Under the pieces are notes generated by a model. That model saw only the letters and a list, made by a program, of their open reading frames with translations, was not told the origin of the DNA and did not search any database. The position numbers were made by a program, and so were the translations under genes. This document shows, piece after piece, positions 24,468-33,468 of a DNA stretch of 42,629 bases. Every line of letters begins with the position of its first letter. The first letter of the stretch is position 1. The stretch is from CAZMUQ01 sp964569845. Lineage in GTDB: Archaea; Thermoproteota; Bathyarchaeia; Hecatellales; Hecatellaceae. The stretch is taken from NCBI GenBank assembly GCA_964569845.1, contig CAZMUQ010000009.1, positions 1-42,629 on the forward strand, read 5' to 3'.

Positions 24468-24482
24468 AAATTAGATTCAAAC

Positions 24483-25409
24483 TCATTTTTCACTTAACAT
24501 TTGGTCTGCTTTTCTAACAAACTTTATCACTTGCTTATCTAGTGGAGGATGCTTTCTTCGACTTCTTCTTTTGAACGGGAAAAAGCCGATATTTTGGTAT
24601 GCTTTTAATGCCAATTCATCTGCTTCGCCTTCAACGTATTCCTTCCAATTGAAAGAATGTTTAAAATTTTTTAAGCTTGCATCTTGCAGAGGGCTAAAGC
24701 TATCAATTTTATTAGGATTTAGGCAAACAATAACTCTTAGTTTTTCTCTGTGAATTGAGAGAGGAGCTGTAAAAAGTCTTTGAGGATCTATAACATTTTC
24801 AATTTTTAATTTTTCAGCATTAAGCTTTAAAGCAATATCTAAAACTTTTGGCGAAACCTTCTCTTTAATATATTCAGAAATAGCCCAAGCTAAATCTAAT
24901 GGATTAAACTTTTTTCTAACATCTTCAGAAATTGCATAAGGATGAATATGGATATGAATACCGTTACCGCTAAACTTAATAAAGAAGGACTTAGAGACAC
25001 CATTAGCTTCTAAAATTGAAATAACTTCATAAGCGGCTTTAACAGTTGCATTCCAATCTTCTAACCTATTATCGATATCCCAAGTAGGCATGCATGCTAA
25101 AATGTTTGAAGAATCATAAAGGTCTTCTAAGTAATGAAGTTTATTATATATGTTTACCGTCGCATAAACTGTTCTAGGTTTAAGTTTATTAAGCCATGAA
25201 AAAACTTTCTCTAACTCCTTTATGGAAGAAATTTTTAATGGATGCTTTTTAGCACCAAAGTATCTAACTAGAACCTTTCTACCTTTATCATCTCTACTTT
25301 CACAATGAATTCCAACCCACCTATTCTTACAAAATTCTACGATTTCCGATTTAACTTCGAATTTATTGTAATGCTCAAAAATTAAACTATACTCCTCACC
25401 CATTTGCAA
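24483..25409 (-). CDS. Archaeo-eukaryotic primase-like protein, stand-alone
   Basis: A 308-residue protein with the three AEP motifs. TWDIDN holds Asp111 and Asp113 (metal site), FSGNGIHIHIH holds Ser147 and His152 (nucleotide binding), and VIDPQRLFTAPLSIH holds Asp208 and Arg211. It is shorter than canonical PriS, has no visible zinc-binding stem, and no PriL gene is nearby, so it may be a PriS paralogue or a LigD-Pol/PrimPol-like enzyme used in repair. A basic tail with KRRSRRKHPPL could bind DNA. It is third in a leftward unit with a KaiC-like ATPase 43 bp upstream. The start is TTG 25409 or ATG 25403. Confidence 0.75.
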   Translation of the reverse strand: MQMGEEYSLIFEHYNKFEVKSEIVEFCKNRWVGIHCESRDDKGRKVLVRYFGAKKHPLKISSIKELEKVFSWLNKLKPRTVYATVNIYNKLHYLEDLYDSSNILACMPTWDIDNRLEDWNATVKAAYEVISILEANGVSKSFFIKFSGNGIHIHIHPYAISEDVRKKFNPLDLAWAISEYIKEKVSPKVLDIALKLNAEKLKIENVIDPQRLFTAPLSIHREKLRVIVCLNPNKIDSFSPLQDASLKNFKHSFNWKEYVEGEADELALKAYQNIGFFPFKRRSRRKHPPLDKQVIKFVRKADQMLSEK

Positions 25410-25452
25410 TTAAAGGTTAAGGTGAGGAGAAATTTAATGGTATACAACTTCT

Positions 25453-26247
25453 TTATGGCAATTCCTCCTCTTTCTCACCCTTAACCTTAATCATCTTTCT
25501 TGCAACACTTTCAGGAAGGGAAATATCTTCTTTCCGCTCTCTTACAGGACCTAAAACAACTAAGCCTTTACCATCAACAACAGATATTTCATGCATCAAT
25601 AATGAATGGCTTGTTTGCCTCATTTTCTCAACTAAAAGATATCTTCTTAAAACTCCACCACGAACAAATCTTCTAAACCTTATTATACCATCAGCAATAT
25701 GCTCTAAGCCAAATCCAAAAGCATCGGAGGTTGTAATAGCATATTGCGAAACAGCAAAAACTGTGAAATCCCATTTAGATAAGACTTTCTTAACAAGATA
25801 CGAATATCTTCTAGCCATTGCAGGTTTATCAAGCCAGAAGGCAGATAAACTGTCTATTACAAGCCTAGACCTACCATAACCTAAAGACTTTTTTGCTTCA
25901 ATAACTCTATTAAGCAATTCTTCAATATCAAGACTTCTAAGAGACCATTGATCCTCTAAGCCCATCAACGCGTCAATAATAATCAATTTTCTTTTTTCAA
26001 TAGCTGAAGAGAAATCTATACCAAACTGCTTAGCCTGTACAATAATAGATTCACGAGATTCTTCTGTTGTTACATAGATGCATATATCCTTATCCTTAAT
26101 ACCCTGAGCAATAAAGTGTATTGAGAAAATCGTTTTACCTGTTCCAGGCTCACCTGTTATAGCAACAACAAAACCTCTAGGTATTCCACCATCAATAAGT
26201 TTATCAAGTTCAGGGATTCCCGTAGATAAACGTTCAACAATACTCAT
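25453..26247 (-). CDS. KaiC-like RecA-fold ATPase
   Basis: About 264 residues from ATG 26247, the M-S-I-V-E-R-L-STGIPELDKLIDGGIP start typical of the family. Walker A is GEPGTGKT (residues 32-39) and Walker B is in RLVIDSLSAF; the Thr-rich VTTEES segment follows the usual KaiC pattern. Archaea have many single-domain KaiC/RadA-like proteins in signalling and in DNA-related roles. The frame extends to 26280, overlapping the upstream gene, but those residues are not family-like. It is sandwiched between the winged-helix gene and the primase-like gene. Confidence 0.85.
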   Translation of the reverse strand: MSIVERLSTGIPELDKLIDGGIPRGFVVAITGEPGTGKTIFSIHFIAQGIKDKDICIYVTTEESRESIIVQAKQFGIDFSSAIEKRKLIIIDALMGLEDQWSLRSLDIEELLNRVIEAKKSLGYGRSRLVIDSLSAFWLDKPAMARRYSYLVKKVLSKWDFTVFAVSQYAITTSDAFGFGLEHIADGIIRFRRFVRGGVLRRYLLVEKMRQTSHSLLMHEISVVDGKGLVVLGPVRERKEDISLPESVARKMIKVKGEKEEELP

Positions 26248-26257
26248 AACCTTAAAC

Positions 26258-26914
26258 CTACTCAGAAGTATTTTCACCAAGCATACTTTTTAAAGTTTCA
26301 ATAGCAGCCATTTTAGTAGCCATCCTCGCAGTATACCTATCCAAACCACCTCCAATAATTACTACATCACCATTTGATGGTTGAAGAGTTGAAATAAGTA
26401 ACTTAGAGATTTCATCATCTCTTATGCAATCTTCAGCTTCAAAACCAGGCATTACAAATTTACCATCACTATAAATTAAGGTTGTAGCACCAACACCACC
26501 AGCTTTAATAGCAGCATCACGCTGCTCTAAACCATAACCCACGACCTTACCAGCATTTCTTACAAGTATAGCTGCATTATATTTACCAATAGATAATGAA
26601 GTTTTTGGTATTTCAATAACCCTTGAAAGATTAGACTTAATAGTTCTATAAAGTTTTTTACCGGTTTCTGTCAACCTACAACCAGAAGTTGGATGAACAA
26701 CTATAAGCTTATTTTCTTTTAGATGCTTCAAAAGGGTTCTAGTTGCACCCTCACCTAAACAAAGCTTTTTTGCAAGTTTAACTCTCCCAATACTACCCTC
26801 ATCCCCAATAACCTCTAATGCCTCAATAACATGAAAAAGGGTAAAGGTTAATGTTGGCCCACCTTTACCTTTCAAAACTCTTTTAAGAGTCTTAAAAAAG
26901 TTAATACCACTCAA
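26258..26914 (-). CDS. Winged-helix protein with DUF4443-like C-terminal domain
   Basis: A 218-residue protein. Residues 20-90 form a winged helix (IGRVKLAKKLCLGEGATRTL, LKENKLIVVHPTSGCRLTETG). Residues 105-215 form an alpha/beta domain with AILVRNAGKVVGYGLEQRDA, GATTLIYSDGKFVMPG and VVIIGGGLDRYTARMATKMAA, resembling archaeal DUF4443 proteins. It may sense a ligand and regulate its operon; this is inference. It is first of the three-gene leftward unit and divergent from a nitroreductase across 145 bp. Confidence 0.72.
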   Translation of the reverse strand: MSGINFFKTLKRVLKGKGGPTLTFTLFHVIEALEVIGDEGSIGRVKLAKKLCLGEGATRTLLKHLKENKLIVVHPTSGCRLTETGKKLYRTIKSNLSRVIEIPKTSLSIGKYNAAILVRNAGKVVGYGLEQRDAAIKAGGVGATTLIYSDGKFVMPGFEAEDCIRDDEISKLLISTLQPSNGDVVIIGGGLDRYTARMATKMAAIETLKSMLGENTSE

Positions 26915-27059
26915 CAGGTAAACCCTTTTAATATCCTATTTATTATTTAGGGCTAGCTTGTTAAACACCTATAAGAATCTTTCTTAAAACAGGTAGAAAA
27001 GGTTTAAGGGGAAGATTAAAAGGTTAGTAATAGTAATTGTAGTCATTTTAGTGGTTTAA

Positions 27060-27581
27060 ATGGAGGTTTTTGAGGCTATATTCGAAAGAAGAAGTGTAAG
27101 AAAGTTTACTGGGGAAGATGTTTCTAAGGAGGATTTAGAAAGAATACTTGAAGCTGGTAGGTGGGCACCATCAGCTGGAAATGTTCAACCATGGGAGGTT
27201 ATAGTTGTAAGAAGCAGAGAGCTAAAAGAAAGACTAGCTGAAGCAGCTTTAAACCAGGAATTTGTGGCTGAGGCGCCAGTTGTGATTGTTGTATGTGTAG
27301 ACCTTAAAAGAGCAGCAAGAACATACGGTGAAAGAGGTAGAAGTTTATATTGTATACAGGATAGTGCAGCAGCTATCCAAAATATGCTTTTAGCTGCTCA
27401 TAGTCTTGGCCTTGCCACATGTTGGGTTGGAGCATTCTATGAGGAGGAAGTAAAAGATATCTTAGGTATACCTGAAGGTTTCAGGCCTGTAGCTTTAATA
27501 CCTTTAGGTTATCCAGCATATAAGCCGCCGAAACCTTCAAGAAGAAAGCTTAGTCAGATCGTTCATTTTGAGAAATTTTAA
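27060..27581 (+). CDS. Nitroreductase-family flavoprotein
   Basis: A 173-residue protein. RRSVRKFTGEDVSKEDLERI and GRWAPSAGNVQPWEVIVV at the N-terminus, and LGLATCWVGAF with LGIPEGFRPVALIPLGYP near the C-terminus, are the FMN-binding elements of the nitroreductase fold. Such enzymes are dimers that reduce quinones, nitro compounds or flavins with NAD(P)H. The physiological substrate is unknown. It is a single gene between divergent and downstream units. Confidence 0.9.
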   Translation: MEVFEAIFERRSVRKFTGEDVSKEDLERILEAGRWAPSAGNVQPWEVIVVRSRELKERLAEAALNQEFVAEAPVVIVVCVDLKRAARTYGERGRSLYCIQDSAAAIQNMLLAAHSLGLATCWVGAFYEEEVKDILGIPEGFRPVALIPLGYPAYKPPKPSRRKLSQIVHFEKF

Positions 27582-27640
27582 TCTTAATTTTTGGGAAGGT
27601 TTATTTATTCTGGTTTTAAATAATCTACACGAGGTTTACA

Positions 27641-29416
27641 ATGGACTACTCTCTAATAGTTGATGTATATGAGAAGATAAGCTCTACAACAAAAAGACTT
27701 GAGATAACAGATTATCTTGAAGAACTTTTCAAAAAAACGCCTAAAGAAATTATAGATAAAGTTGTTTATTTAACCCAAGGTAAGCTTTACCCGGATTACT
27801 ATGGTATTGAGCTTGGAATAGCTGAAAAATTGGCTATTAAAGCTATAGCGATGGCTGTTGGTGTAAGTGAAAAAGTTGTAAATGATGAACTTCAAAAGCT
27901 TGGAGATATAGGTGAAGTTGCAAGCTATTTAACAAGTAAGAAAAAAACTCAAACAAAGCTTTTTGAATTTGAAGGTGAAAAGTTAACCGTAGAAAAGGTT
28001 TATGAAACCTTTGATAAGATTGCAAAAGCAACTGGTGAGGGGTCTCAAGATGTTAAAATTAAGCTTTTACAGAGCCTTCTTGCACATGCAAATCCTGCTG
28101 AAGCTAAGTATATTGTGAGAATGGTTACGGGGAAACTTAGGCTTGGAGTAGCAGATATGACTATTCTTGATGGGCTTGCAGCAGCATTTTGTGGTTCTAA
28201 AGATTTTAGACCAGAACTTGAAAGAGCTTATAATTTAACATCAGACCTTGGAGGGGTTGCTAAAGCTGTAGCTGAGAAGGGTTTAGAGGGTATTAAAGAG
28301 TTTAAAATTGTAGTTGGTAAACCTATTAGACCAATGCTTGCTGAAAGATTACCATCTGCTGAGGAGATTTTAAGAAAACTTGGAAAATGTGCAGCAGAAT
28401 ATAAGTATGATGGTGAAAGAATTCAAGCACATAAGATGTCAAATGGCGAGGTTGTGCTTTTCTCACGTAGATTAGAAAATATTACTCATCATTATCCGGA
28501 TGCTTGTGAACTTATTAGAAACCATGTTAAAGCCTCTGAAGCTATTGTTGAATGTGAAGCTGTTGCAATAAACCTTGATACTGGTGAAATGATGCCTTTC
28601 CAGGAACTTATGCATAGAAGAAGAAAGTATGATATAGAAGAAGCTATGAAGCTTTATCCTATTTCACTTTTCATGTTTGATTTGTTATATGTGAATGGAG
28701 AAGATTACACTATCAAACCTTACCTTGAAAGAAGAGAAAAACTTAGGGAGGTTGTTGAGGAAACTGATAGAACTAAAATTGCAAAAGCTATAGTTACAGA
28801 TAACATTAAGGAGCTTGAGAAATTTTTCCAGGAGGCTGTTGAAGAAGGATGCGAAGGACTTATGGTAAAAGCTATAACAACAGATTCTATTTATAAAGCT
28901 GGAGCCAGAGGATGGTTATGGATAAAGTATAAAAGAGATTATCAAGCCCTTCTTACAGATACTCTTGACCTTGTTGCTGTTGGAGCATTTTATGGTAGAG
29001 GGAGAAGAGCTGGAACATATGGAGCGCTTCTTTTAGCAGTTTATGATGATAAAAATGATGTGTTTAAAACTATTTGTAAATGTGGTTCAGGGTTTACAGA
29101 TGAAGATTTAGCATCTATGCCTGAAATGTTTAAAGACCTAATAATTCCGCATAGGCATGCAAGAGTTTATTCTGAGATGGAAGCTGATGTTTGGTTTGTA
29201 CCTAAGATTGTTTTAGAAGTTATTGGAGCTGAAATAACTTTAAGCCCTGTTCATACTGCTGCTAGAAATGTTATTAGGGAAGGAAGCGGTTTAGCTATAA
29301 GATTTCCAAGGTTTACTGGTAAATGGAGATATGATAAAGCTCCGGAAGATGCAACAACAGAGAAAGAAGCAATAGAAATGTATCAGAGGCAATTAAAAAA
29401 GATAGCTGAAACATAA
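27641..29416 (+). CDS. lig: ATP-dependent DNA ligase
   Basis: A 591-residue archaeal ligase I. Residues 1-215 form the DNA-binding domain. The adenylation motif is KYDGER (Lys255 to Arg260), followed by SRRLEN, VECEAVAI, FDLLYVNG, EGLMVKA and WIKYKRDY, motifs III to V. The C-terminal OB domain has GAFYGRGRRAGTYGALLLAVYD and ends in motif VI-like GSGLAIRFPRFTGKWR. It joins Okazaki fragments and repairs nicks. TATA-like GGTTTTAAATAA lies about 24 nt before ATG 27641, and GAGGT is also present. Confidence 0.97.
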   Translation: MDYSLIVDVYEKISSTTKRLEITDYLEELFKKTPKEIIDKVVYLTQGKLYPDYYGIELGIAEKLAIKAIAMAVGVSEKVVNDELQKLGDIGEVASYLTSKKKTQTKLFEFEGEKLTVEKVYETFDKIAKATGEGSQDVKIKLLQSLLAHANPAEAKYIVRMVTGKLRLGVADMTILDGLAAAFCGSKDFRPELERAYNLTSDLGGVAKAVAEKGLEGIKEFKIVVGKPIRPMLAERLPSAEEILRKLGKCAAEYKYDGERIQAHKMSNGEVVLFSRRLENITHHYPDACELIRNHVKASEAIVECEAVAINLDTGEMMPFQELMHRRRKYDIEEAMKLYPISLFMFDLLYVNGEDYTIKPYLERREKLREVVEETDRTKIAKAIVTDNIKELEKFFQEAVEEGCEGLMVKAITTDSIYKAGARGWLWIKYKRDYQALLTDTLDLVAVGAFYGRGRRAGTYGALLLAVYDDKNDVFKTICKCGSGFTDEDLASMPEMFKDLIIPHRHARVYSEMEADVWFVPKIVLEVIGAEITLSPVHTAARNVIREGSGLAIRFPRFTGKWRYDKAPEDATTEKEAIEMYQRQLKKIAET

Positions 29417-29535
29417 ATATACTCTCTTTTCTGAAATTAGAGTCAAACTTTAAAAATAGTGTTAAATAATTTTTAGTTTAACATAAGCTTCAAGCACTAT
29501 ACACATCTACCATCATATATAGCTTTGGTGACTGA

Positions 29536-30987
29536 ATGAAGACTGTTTTAGGATATCTTGGTAGCATAATTCTTGTCATGGGATTAACCCTAACCATACC
29601 AGCGATGGTTGCCCTCATTTATAAGGAGTATTACGAAGCATTCTGCTTCCTACAAGTAGCAATGTTAGCTATTTTTATCGGTTTTCTTGTTAGACTTAAA
29701 TTTAGACCACCAGCAGAGATAACAGTAATTGAAGCTATGGTTACATCTTCACTTGCATGGCTCATAGTTTCACTTATAGGTGCTCTACCCTACGTTTTAA
29801 TAGCTAAAATGCCTTTTCTTGATGCATACTTTGAGGCTATGTCAGGTTTCACTACAACAGGTATGACACTAATAGAAAATATTCCAAGTCTTCCTCATTC
29901 TCTTTTACTTTGGAGAGCTTTTACTCAGTGGGTTGGTGGAATAGGCATAATTCTACTATTTATTCTCTTTATACCTGAAGGGGGTCTTGGTGTTGGAATT
30001 TTAAGACTTTACAGAGCTGAAGCAAGAGAGGAAAGACTTCGATATGGAGTTAGAGGTACGGTAAGGAGGATTTGGACAATATATCTTGCATATACATTCA
30101 CCTGTGCAACTTTACTCTGGATTTTAGGACTTAATCCTTTTGAAGCTTTAACACATGCTTTTACTTGCTTACCCACAGGAGGTTTTTCAACTAGGGATTT
30201 TAGCATTGGGGCATACAATAACTTCTACATAGAAGTTGTTCTTATCATCTTCATGATCTTAGGAGCTACAAACTTCTTAACACATGTAAGAGTATTTTTT
30301 GAGGGAGAATTTAAAGCAATTTTTAAGGATAGTGAAGTAAAATTTATGCTTATACTGATTACGATTTCCTCAATTATTATCTCATTTGAACTTGCAACCT
30401 ATAATCATCAAGGCTTCTTAGAAGCTTTAAGAACATCAATTTTTCAGGTTACATCAATTTTAACTACAACAGGATATACAACTGTAAACATATTAAACTT
30501 CCCACCGCTAACAAAGGCAATATTAACAATTTTTATGGTGATAGGGGGAGGTATAGGTTCAACAGCTGGAGCAATAAAGATAATGCGTATAATAATCTTC
30601 ATGAAGGTTTTACATTACACATTAATAAAGAATATTCTTCCACCAGGAACTGTTAAAATGCTAAGAATAGGAAGGCAAGTTATCAGTGAAGAATCAGTTA
30701 TAAGAATTTTAGGTTTCTTTATAGCATACTTCCTCTTAGTAGGAGTTTTGGGAAGTATTTTAACGTTTTATGGGTTTGAGCCCTTTAAAGCATTTTCTGC
30801 TGTTCTTTCAGCTCAAGCAACTGTTGGCCCATGTTTTATGGAGATAAGTAGTAGCCTTCCTGCACCAGTAAAAGCTACACTTATTTTTGGTATGTGGGCT
30901 GGAAGACTTGAAATAATACCTGTCCTCATTCTTTTTATGCCAAACACATGGAAAGAGTTTTTAAGACTTAGAAGAAGAAAATCCTAA
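29536..30987 (+). CDS. trkH: Potassium uptake protein TrkH
   Basis: A 483-residue membrane protein with about 10 spans and four pore loops around the selectivity residues: SGFTTTGMT, PTGGFSTRDF, LTTTGYTTVN and AQATVGPCF. Each has the conserved glycine of the Trk/Ktr/HKT filter. It imports K+ with gating by TrkA. The start ATG 29536 follows GGTGA by 4 nt. TrkA is next door but on the opposite strand, 12 bp beyond the stop. Confidence 0.95.
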   Translation: MKTVLGYLGSIILVMGLTLTIPAMVALIYKEYYEAFCFLQVAMLAIFIGFLVRLKFRPPAEITVIEAMVTSSLAWLIVSLIGALPYVLIAKMPFLDAYFEAMSGFTTTGMTLIENIPSLPHSLLLWRAFTQWVGGIGIILLFILFIPEGGLGVGILRLYRAEAREERLRYGVRGTVRRIWTIYLAYTFTCATLLWILGLNPFEALTHAFTCLPTGGFSTRDFSIGAYNNFYIEVVLIIFMILGATNFLTHVRVFFEGEFKAIFKDSEVKFMLILITISSIIISFELATYNHQGFLEALRTSIFQVTSILTTTGYTTVNILNFPPLTKAILTIFMVIGGGIGSTAGAIKIMRIIIFMKVLHYTLIKNILPPGTVKMLRIGRQVISEESVIRILGFFIAYFLLVGVLGSILTFYGFEPFKAFSAVLSAQATVGPCFMEISSSLPAPVKATLIFGMWAGRLEIIPVLILFMPNTWKEFLRLRRRKS

Positions 30988-30999
30988 AGTTTTAAGTTT

Positions 31000-31734
31000 T
31001 CAAACTACCTGTTCTACTTTTTCTTTACCCTTCCCCTTTCTTGTAAAACTATCAACTACACGTTTAATCGTTTCAGAGTTATCAGCATTACCAGTATAAA
31101 GTATGACACTATCTCCAGCCTCAACCACTGGATTCATTTCTGAAGAGTCAAATTTATCCTTCTTTAAAATTCCAAGAATTTTATAACCATTTGGTAGACG
31201 TATATCCTTAACCTTTTTACCAGTAACATCTGTACCTTCTCCAGCTTTAACGTAGAAAACCTCGTACTTTGGTTTACCCTTATTTTTCTCGTTAACTTTA
31301 TAATGGTCTATCAAGAGGAAGTCTTCTACATTAAGCAATCTTTGGTAGATATGCTCAGCAACAATACTATCTGGGGGGATTATCTTAACACCAATATTTT
31401 TAAAAACTTTTTCATGGTCAGGATCTCTAAGAACAACAAGAATATTTCTAACACCAAAATCTTTAGCCATGGAGCTAACCATAAGATTTACGGAATCATC
31501 ATTTGTTGCAGCAATTAAAGCATCTGCCTTCTCTATTCCGGCATTTAAAAGGGTTTCCTTATCTCCAGCATCACCATGAATCACCAACACATCAACCTCT
31601 GAAGCAAACTCTTTACACCGCTCCTCATTTTTGTCGATAACTACTGTATCATGTCCACGTTCAGCAAGCATTTTTGCAAGCGCTTGACCTACACCACTTA
31701 ACCCGACAATGATAACATACAATCTACTTCTCAT
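31000..31734 (-). CDS. trkA: Trk potassium uptake regulator TrkA
   Basis: A 244-residue protein. Residues 5-130 form an RCK-N Rossmann domain with GLSGVG (Gly11, Gly14, Gly16), VVIDKNEERC and a nucleotide site for NAD or ATP. Residues 155-235 form the RCK-C domain. It forms rings that gate TrkH. The operon arrangement is unusual, since the two genes converge and must use separate promoters. GGGGGGT lies directly before ATG 31734. Confidence 0.92.
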   Translation of the reverse strand: MRSRLYVIIVGLSGVGQALAKMLAERGHDTVVIDKNEERCKEFASEVDVLVIHGDAGDKETLLNAGIEKADALIAATNDDSVNLMVSSMAKDFGVRNILVVLRDPDHEKVFKNIGVKIIPPDSIVAEHIYQRLLNVEDFLLIDHYKVNEKNKGKPKYEVFYVKAGEGTDVTGKKVKDIRLPNGYKILGILKKDKFDSSEMNPVVEAGDSVILYTGNADNSETIKRVVDSFTRKGKGKEKVEQVV

Positions 31735-31867
31735 ACCCCCCTACTTTAAAAAGGCGGGAAAAATAAAAATCTGAGAAAACCAGTTATGCTTCGATTTATT
31801 GGTTCCATTAGTAAAAATCTTCTGGAGCTGTTGCAAAATTTTTATGTTGACTATCACGAAGTATAAC

Positions 31868-31913
31868 GCCTCATGCCGAGGCTTAGGTATCCTCTTCTTA
31901 AGAGAAGGAGAGG
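31868..31913. other. Tandem small hairpins in the trkA-homocitrate synthase gap
   Basis: GCCTC (31868-31872) pairs with GAGGC (31878-31882) around 5 nt, and CTTCT (31894-31898) pairs with AGAAG (31903-31907) around TAAG. The second stem can lengthen with CCTC/GAGG across a bulge. The segment is richer in G and C than its surroundings in a 265-bp gap between two leftward genes. It might be an RNA leader of trkA, a processed RNA or an old insertion-sequence end. I could not assign it. Confidence 0.3.
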
Positions 31914-31999
31914 AGGGATTTAATAAGAGTTTCGGGTAAAACTTATACATCAAAGCCTTACCCTTAATATACCTAACCCTCATAATAAGTGAAAAGTTT

Positions 32000-33439
32000 T
32001 TACTTGTACTCATCAAAAACTATCGATGTACTTGTCTCAATTATGTCAACATTTTCCATTCTTAATTCCCTTGTTATCTGGTCAAGCAACTTAGCATTTT
32101 TAACATCTTTAACATCTAAAATAAAATCCCAGTTTCCAGCAATATCTCTAATTCTTACAGGTACCGAATATTTCATGAAAAGTTTTCTAATATTCTTTAT
32201 CAATGTCAATTCATCACAGGAGGGTTTAACTTTAATAAAGATTATTGCATCAATAGATTCGCTTTCAGATTTAGACAAGATAATTTCAGGAAAACCTGTT
32301 TCTTCACCAATTATTCTTAAAACTTCAGGTTGACGTAAAGGTCTACCTCTACTGCTTGAAATATCCCTAATTTTCTCAACAATTCTATTTTTAACTTCAA
32401 GGGAGACATTAAAGTTGGCTAATAGCATATTAATAAGCTCCTTTGACTGCATAGCTCCAAACTCAAATACTCTTTCAAGTCCATACTTTTCCCAGTTTAT
32501 GGTTTCATAAGTTTCAGGACACCTTAAAACAGATTTTTGGTGGGTACCAGCCTTATGGGTTCTTGAAAAAATCCCAATAATCGGGAGATTTGGAGGAACA
32601 GGAATTCCTGAAACAGCTGAAACATAGCTGTAAAGTTTGGGAATGCTCTTAAAGTTAACCCCTGTTCTAATATTATAAAATGTTTCAAGATTTTCCGCTA
32701 ACAAGGCTAAATCTGTTATTCCGCATCTCTCACCTATACCCATCACAGAAACATGTGCACCAGTAGCACCACCTTCTAAGCCAGCTAACGTATTTGCAAG
32801 AGCAAGACCCCTATCATTATGGCAGTGTACATCAAATTCTGCATCAATATTTTCAACAAGAGTTTTTATTAAAAATTTAAAATCTTCAGGAAAAGCTTGA
32901 CCTTTTGTATCAGGTATTCTTATAACATCAGCACCAGCCTCAACAGCTACTTTAGCTACATCTATTAAACGTTCAATAGGAGTGCTAGTTGCATCTTCAG
33001 CAGTATAGCCAACAAAATCAAATCCAAGCTTATTTTTTGCATAATATATTGTTTCATATATTCTTTTAAGAGCAGCCTCATACGATAAACCATCAAGCTT
33101 ATAAGTTAGATGCTTTTGTGATGGAGCTAAAACAACAATAACACCCCAGACCCCGCATCTCCATGCAATATCTACATCTTCCTTTAAAGTTCTACAATGA
33201 CCTAAAAGCTTAGCATTATAACCTCTTTCTTTAAAAAAGTCAACTACAGCTTTAACACCCTCAAAATATTTAGGGCTATAAGGTTGCCCTATTTCTATGT
33301 AAGCTTTTTCACCAATAACTTCATAAAGCATCTCAGCAATTTTACATTTCTCAGTGGGAGAAAAATAAACACCTGGACATTGTTCTCCTTCTCTTAGCGT
33401 TGTATCTAAGATTCTTTTAATATTAATTTCCTTTCTCAT
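32000..33439 (-). CDS. lysS: LysS-type homocitrate synthase with C-terminal RAM domain
   Basis: A 479-residue protein. RILDTTLREGEQCPGVYFSP (acetyl-CoA and metal site) and DVHCHNDRGLALANTLAG (metal histidines) mark the isopropylmalate/homocitrate synthase TIM barrel. After about residue 390 comes AIIFIKVKPSC and IRDIAGNWDFILDVKDVKN, a RAM/Lrp-AsnC-type ligand-binding domain, which archaeal LysS carries instead of the LeuA allosteric domain. This favours homocitrate synthesis for lysine by the aminoadipate route. A 2-isopropylmalate or citramalate role cannot be excluded. Confidence 0.72.
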   Translation of the reverse strand: MRKEINIKRILDTTLREGEQCPGVYFSPTEKCKIAEMLYEVIGEKAYIEIGQPYSPKYFEGVKAVVDFFKERGYNAKLLGHCRTLKEDVDIAWRCGVWGVIVVLAPSQKHLTYKLDGLSYEAALKRIYETIYYAKNKLGFDFVGYTAEDATSTPIERLIDVAKVAVEAGADVIRIPDTKGQAFPEDFKFLIKTLVENIDAEFDVHCHNDRGLALANTLAGLEGGATGAHVSVMGIGERCGITDLALLAENLETFYNIRTGVNFKSIPKLYSYVSAVSGIPVPPNLPIIGIFSRTHKAGTHQKSVLRCPETYETINWEKYGLERVFEFGAMQSKELINMLLANFNVSLEVKNRIVEKIRDISSSRGRPLRQPEVLRIIGEETGFPEIILSKSESESIDAIIFIKVKPSCDELTLIKNIRKLFMKYSVPVRIRDIAGNWDFILDVKDVKNAKLLDQITRELRMENVDIIETSTSIVFDEYK

Positions 33440-33468
33440 AAACCAGTCAATCCATTGCTTTTCTAAGC

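Noticed and set aside
31860..31930. IS200/IS605 end
   Set aside because: The hairpins recall such ends, but no transposase remnant or duplicated copy is visible, so I left it unassigned.
31741..32016. 91-residue leftward frame between trkA and the synthase gene
   Set aside because: No recognisable domain, and it overlaps the end of the homocitrate synthase gene. The segment is better described as non-coding with hairpins.
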